Shown here in pieces: positions 1 through 6,124 of a stretch of DNA of 6,124 nt. Each line of letters opens with the position of its first letter. The first letter of the stretch is position 1. This stretch comes from Bacillota bacterium (GTDB taxonomy: Bacteria > Bacillota > Clostridia > Peptostreptococcales > Anaerovoracaceae): positions 1 through 6,124 of the forward strand of contig JAEELK010000083.1 in the NCBI GenBank assembly GCA_016282655.1. Direction: 5' to 3'. Made by a program: the position numbers and the translations under genes. Below the pieces are notes generated by a model. It had not been told where the DNA came from, ran no database searches, and saw only the letters and a program-made list of their open reading frames with translations.

Positions 1-313
1 CGGGCAGGTGGACTTCATCCGCGGCGCGGCCATGAGCGAGGACGGGAAGGGCGTGTCGATCCTGGCGCTGCCCTCGCTGCAGCAGACGCGGGACGGGCGG
101 CGGCTCTCGAAGATCGTGCCTTTCCTGCAGGAGGGCGCGGGGGTCACGACGTCGCGCAATGACGTGGACTACGTGGTCACGGAGTACGGGGCGGCGGCCA
201 TGAAGGGGCAGAACCTGCGCAAGCGGGCGCGCGCGCTCATCGAGATCGCGCATCCGGATTTCCGCGCGGCGCTCGCGGAAGAGTTCGAGAAGCGTTTCCG
301 CGAGCCGCTGTAA
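1..313 (+). CDS. CoA-transferase of the 4-hydroxybutyrate/acetyl-CoA hydrolase family, C-terminal fragment
   Basis: This is the 3' end of a gene that begins before the window; the frame is open from base 2 to the TAA at 311-313, giving about 103 residues. The protein would transfer CoA between acyl-CoA and a carboxylic acid (typically acetyl-CoA and 4-hydroxybutyrate or a similar acid) in cytoplasmic fermentation pathways. Recognisable family landmarks are GQVDFIRGAAMS near the beginning, the block SKIVPFLQEGAGVTTSRNDV, then DYVVTEYG, an arginine-rich RKRARALIEIAHPDFR segment and a C-terminal EEFEKRF. This pattern fits the 4-hydroxybutyrate CoA-transferase (Cat2/AbfT-like) branch better than the butyryl-CoA:acetate branch, which as I remember it differs in these blocks. 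The catalytic glutamate lies upstream and is not visible, so activity and exact substrate cannot be judged. It appears unrelated to the downstream operon, from which it is separated by 220 nt and a promoter. Confidence 0.9.
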   Translation, partial: GQVDFIRGAAMSEDGKGVSILALPSLQQTRDGRRLSKIVPFLQEGAGVTTSRNDVDYVVTEYGAAAMKGQNLRKRARALIEIAHPDFRAALAEEFEKRFREPL

Positions 314-331
314 GAGGTAGTTGCGGGAGCG

Positions 332-417
332 GCGGCGGGGTCCTCCCTCAGCAGACGCTCTCGCTCTGCGCGGAACGCAGCGGTACCCGCCGCAACACGC
401 GCGGCAGGACCCGCCGC
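332..417. repeat. Imperfect inverted repeat with internal hairpin, 3' of the CoA-transferase gene
   Basis: The arm at 332-344 (GCGGCGGGGTCCT) pairs with 406-417 (AGGACCCGCCGC), with one bulged G. Inside lies a small perfect hairpin: CTGCG at 366-370 pairs with CGCAG at 376-380 across a 5-nt loop. The segment carries no credible ORF. It could fold in the 3' untranslated RNA of the upstream gene. No T-run follows the outer arm, so a standard intrinsic terminator is not supported. Confidence 0.5.
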
Positions 418-419
418 AA
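385..419. repeat. 11-bp direct repeat ACCCGCCGCAA (385-395 and 409-419)
   Basis: Two identical copies start 24 bp apart. Both can pair with the GC-rich arm near 332-340, so two mutually exclusive foldings of the upstream gene's 3' RNA are possible. In such GC-rich DNA a short repeat may also be chance. No function is assigned. Confidence 0.5.
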
Positions 420-444
420 GTTCATAATTTGTTTCGATTTCGGA

Positions 445-474
445 TACACTTTCTTAAAAAAGGCCCGATATAAT
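445..474 (+). promoter_or_regulatory. Probable sigma-A-type promoter of the exported protein/ABC/two-component operon
   Basis: A perfect -10 element TATAAT lies at 469-474 inside an AT-rich island (about 421-475) that stands out from the GC-rich surroundings. The -35 region is weak: the best candidate is TACACT at 445-450 with an 18-bp spacer, matching the consensus at three of six positions. A strong -10 with a poor -35 is typical of promoters that need an activator, which would fit control by the response regulator encoded downstream. The start of transcription is expected near 480-482. This is the only clear promoter I see in the window. Confidence 0.7.
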
Positions 475-475
475 G

Positions 476-513
476 CAAAGTGTCAGGGGGCGGGACGCCC
501 GTCCCGCACTTTG
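476..513 (+). promoter_or_regulatory. Hairpin at the 5' end of the operon leader
   Basis: GCGGGAC (490-496) and GTCCCGC (501-507) form a 7-bp perfect stem with a GCCC loop. It is flanked by a second pair of arms, CAAAGTG (476-482) and CACTTTG (507-513), with an unpaired G-rich stretch between them on the 5' side. If transcription starts near 481, most of the outer 5' arm is not in the RNA and the mRNA begins a few bases before a stable hairpin. The ribosome binding site GGGGG (521-525) lies just downstream and stays free. The possible roles are mRNA stabilisation or, as DNA, an operator overlapping the start site. Confidence 0.55.
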
Positions 514-533
514 TTCAAAAGGGGGAACAAAAG

Positions 534-1817
534 ATGAAAAACTTACAAGAGATGAAAGGCAAGAAGCACTTCCGCACCTTCGTCATCCTGCTGGCCGGCA
601 TGCTGCTCCTCAGCACCGCCGTCTACGCCAACTACGACAGCGCCAACGGCTACAGCAACGGCAAAGCGGCCCTGAAGTACCTCGCCCTCAAGGCGGACGA
701 CTTCACCGGCCAGGCCGAGGCCAGGCTCAGCATCGACGGAAAGACCTTCATCAAGACCGGCTACGACGTGGAGCGCGCCGGCAAGGCCATGAACACCAGG
801 AACTACAGCTACTACTACGACGAAGACGGCGAGCTGCGCGATTCCGATGACAGATACTACTACGAGGACGGCAGCATGTACTACTCCTACGACCCGAACA
901 GCAACAGCTACTACGGCTGGGAGAGCAACGGGGTGAGCGGCAAGGGCTTCCTCGGCGCGGACGAGATCGTCCCGGGCAGCAGCGAAGCCAAGGCGGTCCG
1001 CTTTGTAGAGCTGCTCGCGGACACGCTGGTGGGCGACCTGAAGAACAACGTCGTCATGACGGGGGAAAATGACGGCATCAAGCACTACAGCGTCAGCCTT
1101 TCCAAGGGCCAGGTGCCCGAGTTCGTGAACGCGGGGCTCTCCTTCGTCTTCACGGCGAGCAACAATTCGCTCTACGACTACGACAACAACATGGTCACTT
1201 ATGAGGACTACAACCAGTCCATCCGCGACTACGTCTACGCGCACTACGACGAAGAGACCGCCAAAGCGGTCTGCGCCTACTACATGGGCTGGTACGACAG
1301 CGAAGCCCAGGCGCTCCGCTTCGGCGGAAAGACCGAGGTGACGATCCCCATGACTCAGGAGGAGTACGACGCCATGATGGACGTCTACAACAGGGACAAC
1401 GAGGCCTGGCAGAAGCTGGACGAGATCTACAACGAAGCCTGCAACTACTACGAAAGCATCCTGCAGGATGAGTACGACGGCAAGGGCGTCCTGGAGATCC
1501 GCGCGGACGGCAGCATGGAACACTACGACACCTACGCGGAGTACAAGAAGGCGAACTCCTACGATTACTACGAAGACAACATCATGATGCTCCTGGGCGA
1601 CGATCCCTACGTGGAAGAGGCGATCCTGAACTTCTCGCTGGACAAGGAAGGCCGTCTGGTCGACGTGGCCGCCAGCGGCACCCTCAGCGGCCGCGACCGT
1701 GAGGGCGAGAAGCACAGCTTCACCATGGACATCGACGCCGCGTTCAGCGACTACGGCTGCACCGTGCCGGCGGCGTTCGACCCCAGCGGCAAGCAGGACA
1801 TGTCTCAGGTTTGGTAA
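534..1817 (+). CDS. Exported tyrosine-rich acidic protein of unknown function
   Basis: I do not recognise this 427-residue protein. The ATG at 534 is chosen because AAAAGGGGG (517-525) sits 8 nt upstream and because the product then begins with a clear signal peptide: charged residues 1-14, hydrophobic core about 15-29, and an A-V-Y-A site predicting cleavage after residue 32. There is no lipobox cysteine, no later membrane helix and no sortase motif, so it should be released or loosely wall-held. By hand count the mature 395 residues contain about 41 Tyr (10%) and about 74 Asp+Glu against 33 Lys+Arg, a strongly acidic protein. Residues about 90-125 are an extreme Tyr/Asp/Gly/Ser stretch with YYY-E/D-D-G repeats. 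Alternating hydrophobic patterns suggest beta structure; a LolA/LppX-like ligand-binding fold is possible but unproven. It is first in the operon, 21 nt before the ABC ATPase, which suggests a partner role in export, sensing or sequestration. Confidence 0.85.
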   Translation: MKNLQEMKGKKHFRTFVILLAGMLLLSTAVYANYDSANGYSNGKAALKYLALKADDFTGQAEARLSIDGKTFIKTGYDVERAGKAMNTRNYSYYYDEDGELRDSDDRYYYEDGSMYYSYDPNSNSYYGWESNGVSGKGFLGADEIVPGSSEAKAVRFVELLADTLVGDLKNNVVMTGENDGIKHYSVSLSKGQVPEFVNAGLSFVFTASNNSLYDYDNNMVTYEDYNQSIRDYVYAHYDEETAKAVCAYYMGWYDSEAQALRFGGKTEVTIPMTQEEYDAMMDVYNRDNEAWQKLDEIYNEACNYYESILQDEYDGKGVLEIRADGSMEHYDTYAEYKKANSYDYYEDNIMMLLGDDPYVEEAILNFSLDKEGRLVDVAASGTLSGRDREGEKHSFTMDIDAAFSDYGCTVPAAFDPSGKQDMSQVW

Positions 1818-1838
1818 TCGCTCTGCAGAGGAAACCCT

Positions 1839-2573
1839 ATGGAAACGGTACTGGACATCCAAAACTTACATAAGGTCTATAAGAACGGACGCGGCGTGCG
1901 GAAGATCTCTCTCAGCGTCGCGCCCGGCGACGTGGTCGGTCTGCTGGGGCCCAACGGCTCCGGCAAGACCACCATCATGAAATGCATCATGGGCCTTTGC
2001 CACGGGGACAGCGGAAGCATCCGCATCTTCGGGCACGACGTCGAGACGGACGTGGAGCGGAGCCTCGCGAAGGTGGGGGGCCTCATCGAGCAGCCCGCGC
2101 TCTTCGATTATCTCAGCGCACGCGCCAACCTGGAGATGGCCGCCCGCTACTATCCGAACGTGGACGCCGCGCGGATCGAGCACGTGCTGCGCATGGTGCA
2201 TCTGGAAAACTATCAGAAGGAAAAGACCGGACGCTTCTCCCTGGGCATGAAGCAGCGCATGGGCCTCGCGCTGGCGCTGCTCTCCGAGCCGGAGCTGGTC
2301 ATCCTGGACGAGCCCACGAACGGCCTGGACATCGAGGGCACCGTGGAGGTGCGCGAGATCATCCGCAGGCTCGCGGCGGAGCGGGGGATCAGCTTCCTCA
2401 TCGCCAGCCATCTGGCGCCGGAGCTGGAAAAATGCTGCAACAAAGTGGCCATCATCCACGAGGGCGAGCTGCTCGCCTTCGAGACCATGGAGGAAGCGCT
2501 GCGCCTGCAGCCCTCCCTGGAGGACTATTTCCTCTCGAAAGTGAAGGAAAAACGGGGTTCTGTTTTAATTTAA
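1839..2573 (+). CDS. ABC exporter ATP-binding subunit, BcrA/LanF-like
   Basis: This is a cytoplasmic ATPase of 244 residues, a normal length for a single nucleotide-binding domain, that would drive the permease encoded next. Visible motifs in order are Walker A GPNGSGKTT (37-45), a Q-loop region in which the glutamine position is occupied by Glu84 (LIEQPALF), signature FSLGMKQR (133-140), Walker B LVILDEP (153-159), D-loop GLD (162-164) and the switch His191 in ASHL. The SLGMKQR signature and glutamate Q-loop variant are typical of the bacitracin (BcrA) and lantibiotic-immunity (LanF, 'E-loop') group. All catalytic residues look intact. AGAGGA (1827-1832) is 6 nt before the ATG. The TAA is followed directly by the permease's ribosome binding site, so the two genes are probably translationally coupled. 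The substrate is unknown; peptide antibiotic export is inferred from family and context. Confidence 0.93.
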   Translation: METVLDIQNLHKVYKNGRGVRKISLSVAPGDVVGLLGPNGSGKTTIMKCIMGLCHGDSGSIRIFGHDVETDVERSLAKVGGLIEQPALFDYLSARANLEMAARYYPNVDAARIEHVLRMVHLENYQKEKTGRFSLGMKQRMGLALALLSEPELVILDEPTNGLDIEGTVEVREIIRRLAAERGISFLIASHLAPELEKCCNKVAIIHEGELLAFETMEEALRLQPSLEDYFLSKVKEKRGSVLI

Positions 2574-2583
2574 AGGGGTAGTT

Positions 2584-3339
2584 ATGTATTTATTTAACGC
2601 AGACCTGAAAAATCAGCTGACCAAGCTGCGGTCCCGGAAAAAATATCTGGTGCTGCTCATCATCGAGCTGATCATCTGCGCCGTCTGGGGGCTGGTCAAC
2701 CTGGCGCTCGGAAAGGCGGTCCTCAACATCGGGCTGGACGCCAAGCTCGTGCTCGGCTCCATGCCCATGAGCCTGCTCGGCTTCTTCATCCAGGTCTATA
2801 TTCCGCTGATCATCTTCATGGCCGCCTGCGACCTCTTCGCGGGCGAGCTCGCGGACAAGACCGTCCGGGCCGGATTCATGCGCCCGGTGAGCCGCTTCAA
2901 GCAGTATCTTTCCCGCGTCGCTGCGGTGATGATCCTGGCCTGCGTCTATCTGCTGGTCCTCTTCGTGATCTCCGCGGCCTACAACATCATCTACGGACAC
3001 ACCGCGAGCGGGCTCCTCAGCGCCTTTGTAGCCTATCTGCTGGACGCCGTGCCCCTGCTGATCCTCATCCTCTTCGCGGTGCTGATCAACCAGATCGCGG
3101 GCGGCACGTCGCTGTCCATCCTGCTCTGCATCCTGCTCTATCTGGGCTTCTACGTGATCGGCGTGCTCGTGCCGCAGTCGAGCGGCATGTTCTTCACCGG
3201 CTACGCCCAGTGGCACAACCTCTGGATCGGGACCTGGCTGCCCCTGCGGGCCATCCTGCCCAAGCTCGGCATCCTCATCGGCTACGGGGCGGTCTTCGGC
3301 AGCCTGGGCTACTATCTTTACGAACGGCGCGCGCTCTAA
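2584..3339 (+). CDS. ABC-2-type permease, partner of the upstream ATPase
   Basis: This integral membrane protein of 251 residues has about six hydrophobic segments, near residues 21-43, 62-82, 113-137, 143-168, 174-195 and 226-246. Between the second and third lies the hydrophilic stretch D83-LFAGELADKTVRAGFMRPVSR, matching the cytoplasmic coupling segment of ABC-2 permeases where 'E...G/T.R....PVSR' contacts the ATPase. One such subunit would dimerise. Only one permease gene is present, as in two-gene Bcr-type systems, rather than the paired E/G permeases of lantibiotic immunity operons. AAAGGGG (2572-2578) overlaps the stop codon of the ATPase gene and is 5 nt before the ATG, indicating coupled expression. 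The basic N-terminus suggests it faces the cytoplasm. The substrate cannot be read from the sequence. Confidence 0.9.
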   Translation: MYLFNADLKNQLTKLRSRKKYLVLLIIELIICAVWGLVNLALGKAVLNIGLDAKLVLGSMPMSLLGFFIQVYIPLIIFMAACDLFAGELADKTVRAGFMRPVSRFKQYLSRVAAVMILACVYLLVLFVISAAYNIIYGHTASGLLSAFVAYLLDAVPLLILILFAVLINQIAGGTSLSILLCILLYLGFYVIGVLVPQSSGMFFTGYAQWHNLWIGTWLPLRAILPKLGILIGYGAVFGSLGYYLYERRAL

Positions 3340-3349
3340 CGGCGCGCCG
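3325..3349 (+). promoter_or_regulatory. GC hairpin spanning the permease stop codon, before the kinase gene
   Basis: CGGCGCGC (3325-3332) pairs perfectly with GCGCGCCG (3342-3349) around a 9-nt loop that contains the permease TAA. The arms also include a direct repeat AACGGCGCGC (3323-3332 and 3338-3347). There is no T-run, so it is not an intrinsic terminator. It lies just before the kinase ribosome binding site GGGAGG (3351-3356). It could tune translation or processing at the junction between transporter and regulatory genes. Confidence 0.5.
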
Positions 3350-3360
3350 GGGGAGGTCGC

Positions 3361-4518
3361 ATGCGCTCTCTGCGCAGCAGATACATCAGCATCGGCATTA
3401 CGATGGTCGTGATCTTCGCGGCCATCCTTTTGCTTGTCACCTTCCTCATGATGCTCTTCTTTACCCTCGTGGAGCCGGCGGGCTCGGATCGCCTCATGGA
3501 GGGCCTCTACGAGCTCTTCAGCGGGGAGGAGAGCCTCAAAGGCTCGTCCGGCTATTTCATCCTCTGGGGCCTCATCGCCATCTTTCTGGCCTTCCTGGGC
3601 AGCCTGCTGCTCTGCATCCGCCTCTACCGCATCACGGTGCGGCCCATCGCGGACCTGCGCGACGCCGCGGAGAAGATCAGCCGCGGAGATCTGGACTTCG
3701 ACATCGTGGGCAGCGAGGACCGCGAGATCAGCGAGCTCTGCAACGCCTTCGACGCCATCCGCATCCGCCTCAAGGAGAACGCCCTGCGCGAGGTCCGCAG
3801 CGAGGAGGAGCGCAAGCTCTTCATGGCCAATCTTTCGCACGACATGCGCACGCCCGTCGCCACCATCCGCGGCTACACCGAGGGGCTGCGCGACGGCATC
3901 GCGAACACCCCGGAGAAGCAGTCGCAGTACCTGGACGTCATCTACAACAAGAGCCTCGTGCTGCAGCGCCTGCTGGACAATCTGCAGGAATACTCCGAGC
4001 TGGAGACCGGGCGCATGCAGTTCTGCATGGACTTCGTGGACCTGAAGCCGTATCTGGAGGACCTGGCGGAGGAGTACCGGCAGGACGTTACGGCCGCGGG
4101 GCTGCGCTTCGAATGCGAGACGCCGCAGGGACCGCTCTGGTGCAAGGCCGACCGCGACAAACTCAAGCGCCTGCTGGACAACCTCATCGGAAATGCCATA
4201 AAATATAACAAAGAAGGCGGGCTCGTCCGCCTCAGCGGCGAGGCCTCGGAGAACGGGCTCATCCTCTGCGTGGCCGACAGCGGCCGCGGCATGAAGGAAG
4301 AAGACGTGAAGCGCGCCTTCGATCCCTTCTTCCGCGGCGACAAGGCCAGGAGCAACGTGAAGGGCTACGGCCTCGGCCTGCTCATCGCGAGGCAGATCGC
4401 GGACGCCCACCGCGGCAAGATCTGGATCAACAGCAAAGAAGGGGAGGGCACGCAGGTCTTTCTGCACCTGCCGCTCGAAGCGCCGCCCGCGGCGGAGGCG
4501 CAGGCCCCGAACGCGTAG
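3361..4518 (+). CDS. HAMP-domain sensor histidine kinase
   Basis: This membrane-bound kinase of 385 residues would autophosphorylate on His160 and pass the phosphate to the response regulator encoded next. The order is TM1 about 12-37, a short outside loop about 38-64, TM2 about 65-86, HAMP about 87-139, the dimerisation/phosphoacceptor helix with LSHDMRTP (158-165), and an HATPase domain with N box DNLIGNAIKYN (273-283), G1 DSGRGM (306-311), F box DPFFRG (321-326) and G2 GYGLGL (335-340). All required residues are present. A Pro/Ala-rich tail follows residue 372. The outside loop of about 27 residues is too short for a folded sensor domain, so the signal probably comes through the membrane or from a partner such as the adjacent permease or exported protein. 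GGGAGG (3351-3356) sets the ATG start. Kinase-before-regulator is the less common gene order. Confidence 0.95.
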   Translation: MRSLRSRYISIGITMVVIFAAILLLVTFLMMLFFTLVEPAGSDRLMEGLYELFSGEESLKGSSGYFILWGLIAIFLAFLGSLLLCIRLYRITVRPIADLRDAAEKISRGDLDFDIVGSEDREISELCNAFDAIRIRLKENALREVRSEEERKLFMANLSHDMRTPVATIRGYTEGLRDGIANTPEKQSQYLDVIYNKSLVLQRLLDNLQEYSELETGRMQFCMDFVDLKPYLEDLAEEYRQDVTAAGLRFECETPQGPLWCKADRDKLKRLLDNLIGNAIKYNKEGGLVRLSGEASENGLILCVADSGRGMKEEDVKRAFDPFFRGDKARSNVKGYGLGLLIARQIADAHRGKIWINSKEGEGTQVFLHLPLEAPPAAEAQAPNA

Positions 4519-4568
4519 GACGGACCCCGCGGCCGCCCGCGCCGCGCGCAAGCCAGGAGAACGAGAAG

Positions 4569-5273
<705 letters not shown>

Positions 5274-5318
5274 CGTCCCGCGGCGGCACGCCTCAAGGCA
5301 TGGCGGGGAGGATCAGCG

Positions 5319-6089
5319 ATGAAACAGATCACCATACGGCTGCTGGGCTTAGGACTGATCGCGATGGGCGCGTTCCTTCTCGCGATTGGCATCCTCGGGT
5401 CGGACGACCTGTATGGCAGCCTGTATTGTATCGTATTAGGCTGCGTCTGCCTGCTTTTGGCGGCCGCGGCTTTCGTCCTCTCTTTCTCCGCAAACGAAAA
5501 GTCGATGCTGGAGTTTCCAAAGACGCCGGAGGAACGAGAGGACCTGCGGCAGCGCCTCGCCGCGGCGGAGGCGGAGCGCGCGAAAGGCCTTGCGGCAACG
5601 GAGCAGCTGCGCGCGCGGATGAGAGAAGAGCGCAAAGAGCGCAGAGCCCTCGGCTGGAACGAAAGGCTCCTGCAGCACGACCGCGAGCAGGCGCTGGTCG
5701 CCGCGGAAAAACTGCGGAAAGAAGAGGAAAAAGAGCGCAAGAAGCAGGAGGCCAAAGAAAAACAGGAGCGCATCAACGCCTACGTGACGCACCGTCTGGA
5801 CCCGAGCGACCGCCGGGCGGCGCTGCAGGTCGCATTGTACGAACTGTCGGACAGCCTGGAGAAGATCACGGCAGAAATGGTCAGCTCCCTGGAAGGCCTC
5901 CACGAATCGATCGGCGCCATGGAGGAGGCGCAGCGCCTCGCCATGCAGAAGGAAGAACTCGAGCGGGCGCTGCAGGAAGAAGAGCAGAAAGAGGAAAACA
6001 CCGGCTTTGCCATCCGCAGCTTCACAGAGGGCAGCCTCTGGGACGGCATGGAAGAGATGATCAAGATCGACGAGGTCTGGGGGGAATAG
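5319..6089 (+). CDS. Hypothetical membrane-anchored coiled-coil protein
   Basis: I do not recognise this 256-residue protein. It begins with two closely spaced hydrophobic segments (about 8-27 and 34-56) joined by a short SDDLYG turn, so both ends probably face the cytoplasm. After residue 60 the chain is almost all helical and charged: residues about 70-152 are rich in Glu, Lys, Arg and Ala with heptad-like spacing, notably an E/K/R run at 133-151. A break with Pro162 follows, then a second amphipathic helical region about 164-226 and a short less charged end. There are no catalytic motifs. GGGGAGGA (5305-5312), 6 nt before the ATG, supports the start. It follows the regulator by 45 nt without a visible terminator and may be co-transcribed. 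Its beginning has more A/T-ending codons (5340-5450) than the genes before it, so it may have a separate history. A scaffold or membrane-stress role (e.g. PspA-like) is only a guess. Confidence 0.82.
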   Translation: MKQITIRLLGLGLIAMGAFLLAIGILGSDDLYGSLYCIVLGCVCLLLAAAAFVLSFSANEKSMLEFPKTPEEREDLRQRLAAAEAERAKGLAATEQLRARMREERKERRALGWNERLLQHDREQALVAAEKLRKEEEKERKKQEAKEKQERINAYVTHRLDPSDRRAALQVALYELSDSLEKITAEMVSSLEGLHESIGAMEEAQRLAMQKEELERALQEEEQKEENTGFAIRSFTEGSLWDGMEEMIKIDEVWGE

Positions 6090-6100
6090 TGCAGCCCCGG

Positions 6101-6114
6101 CGCGCCGCGGCGCG
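6101..6114. repeat. 14-bp perfect palindrome after the last gene
   Basis: CGCGCCGCGGCGCG is its own reverse complement and begins 12 nt after the stop codon of the last gene. The window ends ten bases later, so it cannot be seen whether a T-run follows. It may be part of a terminator or simple GC-rich sequence. Confidence 0.35.
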
Positions 6115-6124
6115 GCGGCGCAGA

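Noticed and set aside
332..430. Intrinsic terminator of the CoA-transferase gene
   Set aside because: There are good inverted repeats but no T-run directly after either arm, so the standard form is not met. Termination here by another mechanism remains possible.
480..533. An 18-codon upstream extension of the exported protein from a GTG at 480
   Set aside because: The GTG lies at or before the expected transcription start, has no ribosome binding site, and the extension would bury the signal peptide. The ATG at 534 has a proper site and gives a standard exported N-terminus.
314..533. A lantibiotic or other small bacteriocin precursor gene near the exporter
   Set aside because: No short frame with a ribosome binding site and a leader/core pattern is seen here or in the other gaps of the operon, so there is no sign that the module exports a peptide made locally.
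543..1862. A 439-codon open frame on the - strand opposite the exported protein gene
   Set aside because: The product is dominated by Val runs that are the reverse reading of Tyr/Asp codons (GTA/GTC). The + strand frame has a ribosome binding site, a signal peptide and sensible spacing to the operon.
3210..4208. A 332-codon + strand frame overlapping the permease end and kinase
   Set aside because: It is an Arg/Gly/Pro/His-rich out-of-frame reading of GC-rich coding DNA, without motifs or a ribosome binding site.
2590..4551. A 653-codon open frame on the - strand opposite the permease and kinase genes
   Set aside because: It mirrors the G/C-biased third positions of the + strand genes, its product is a low-complexity mix of Ala, Glu, Asp, Arg, Val and His, and it has no family motifs. 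The + strand genes in the same place have full, intact domain motifs.

Overview
The window is a GC-rich stretch of bacterial chromosome in which every supported gene reads on the + strand. The codon positions are strongly G/C-biased, Shine-Dalgarno sites are purine-rich, and the families present are a fermentation-type CoA-transferase, a BcrA/LanF-type ABC exporter and a HAMP-containing kinase with an OmpR-type regulator. Together these suggest an anaerobic, GC-rich member of the Bacillota (Clostridia-like). That placement is inference from family habits, not from a marker gene.

Layout. Positions 1-313 hold the C-terminal end of a 4-hydroxybutyrate/acetyl-CoA-type CoA-transferase. Positions 314-533 are noncoding: first a GC-rich segment with inverted and direct repeats, then an AT-rich island with a good TATAAT -10 element (469-474), then a 5' leader with a hairpin. 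From 534 to 5273 lies what looks like one transcription unit: an exported, very tyrosine-rich and acidic protein (534-1817), an ABC ATPase (1839-2573), a six-helix ABC-2 permease (2584-3339), a sensor histidine kinase (3361-4518) and an OmpR-family response regulator (4569-5273). Gaps are 10-50 nt and each gene has its own ribosome binding site. A sixth gene (5319-6089) follows 45 nt later and encodes an unrecognised protein with two membrane segments and a long charged coiled coil. The window ends in a GC palindrome.

How it may work. The ATPase and permease resemble BcrA/LanF-type exporters that remove peptide antibiotics or other amphiphiles from the membrane. The adjacent kinase and regulator would be their expected controller. 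The new element is the exported Tyr/Asp/Glu-rich protein at the head of the operon. It may be a ligand-binding, decoy or sensory partner for the transporter and kinase, but nothing in the sequence proves this. The most interesting hypothesis is that genes 2-6 form an undescribed envelope-stress or peptide-resistance module with its own secreted binding protein.
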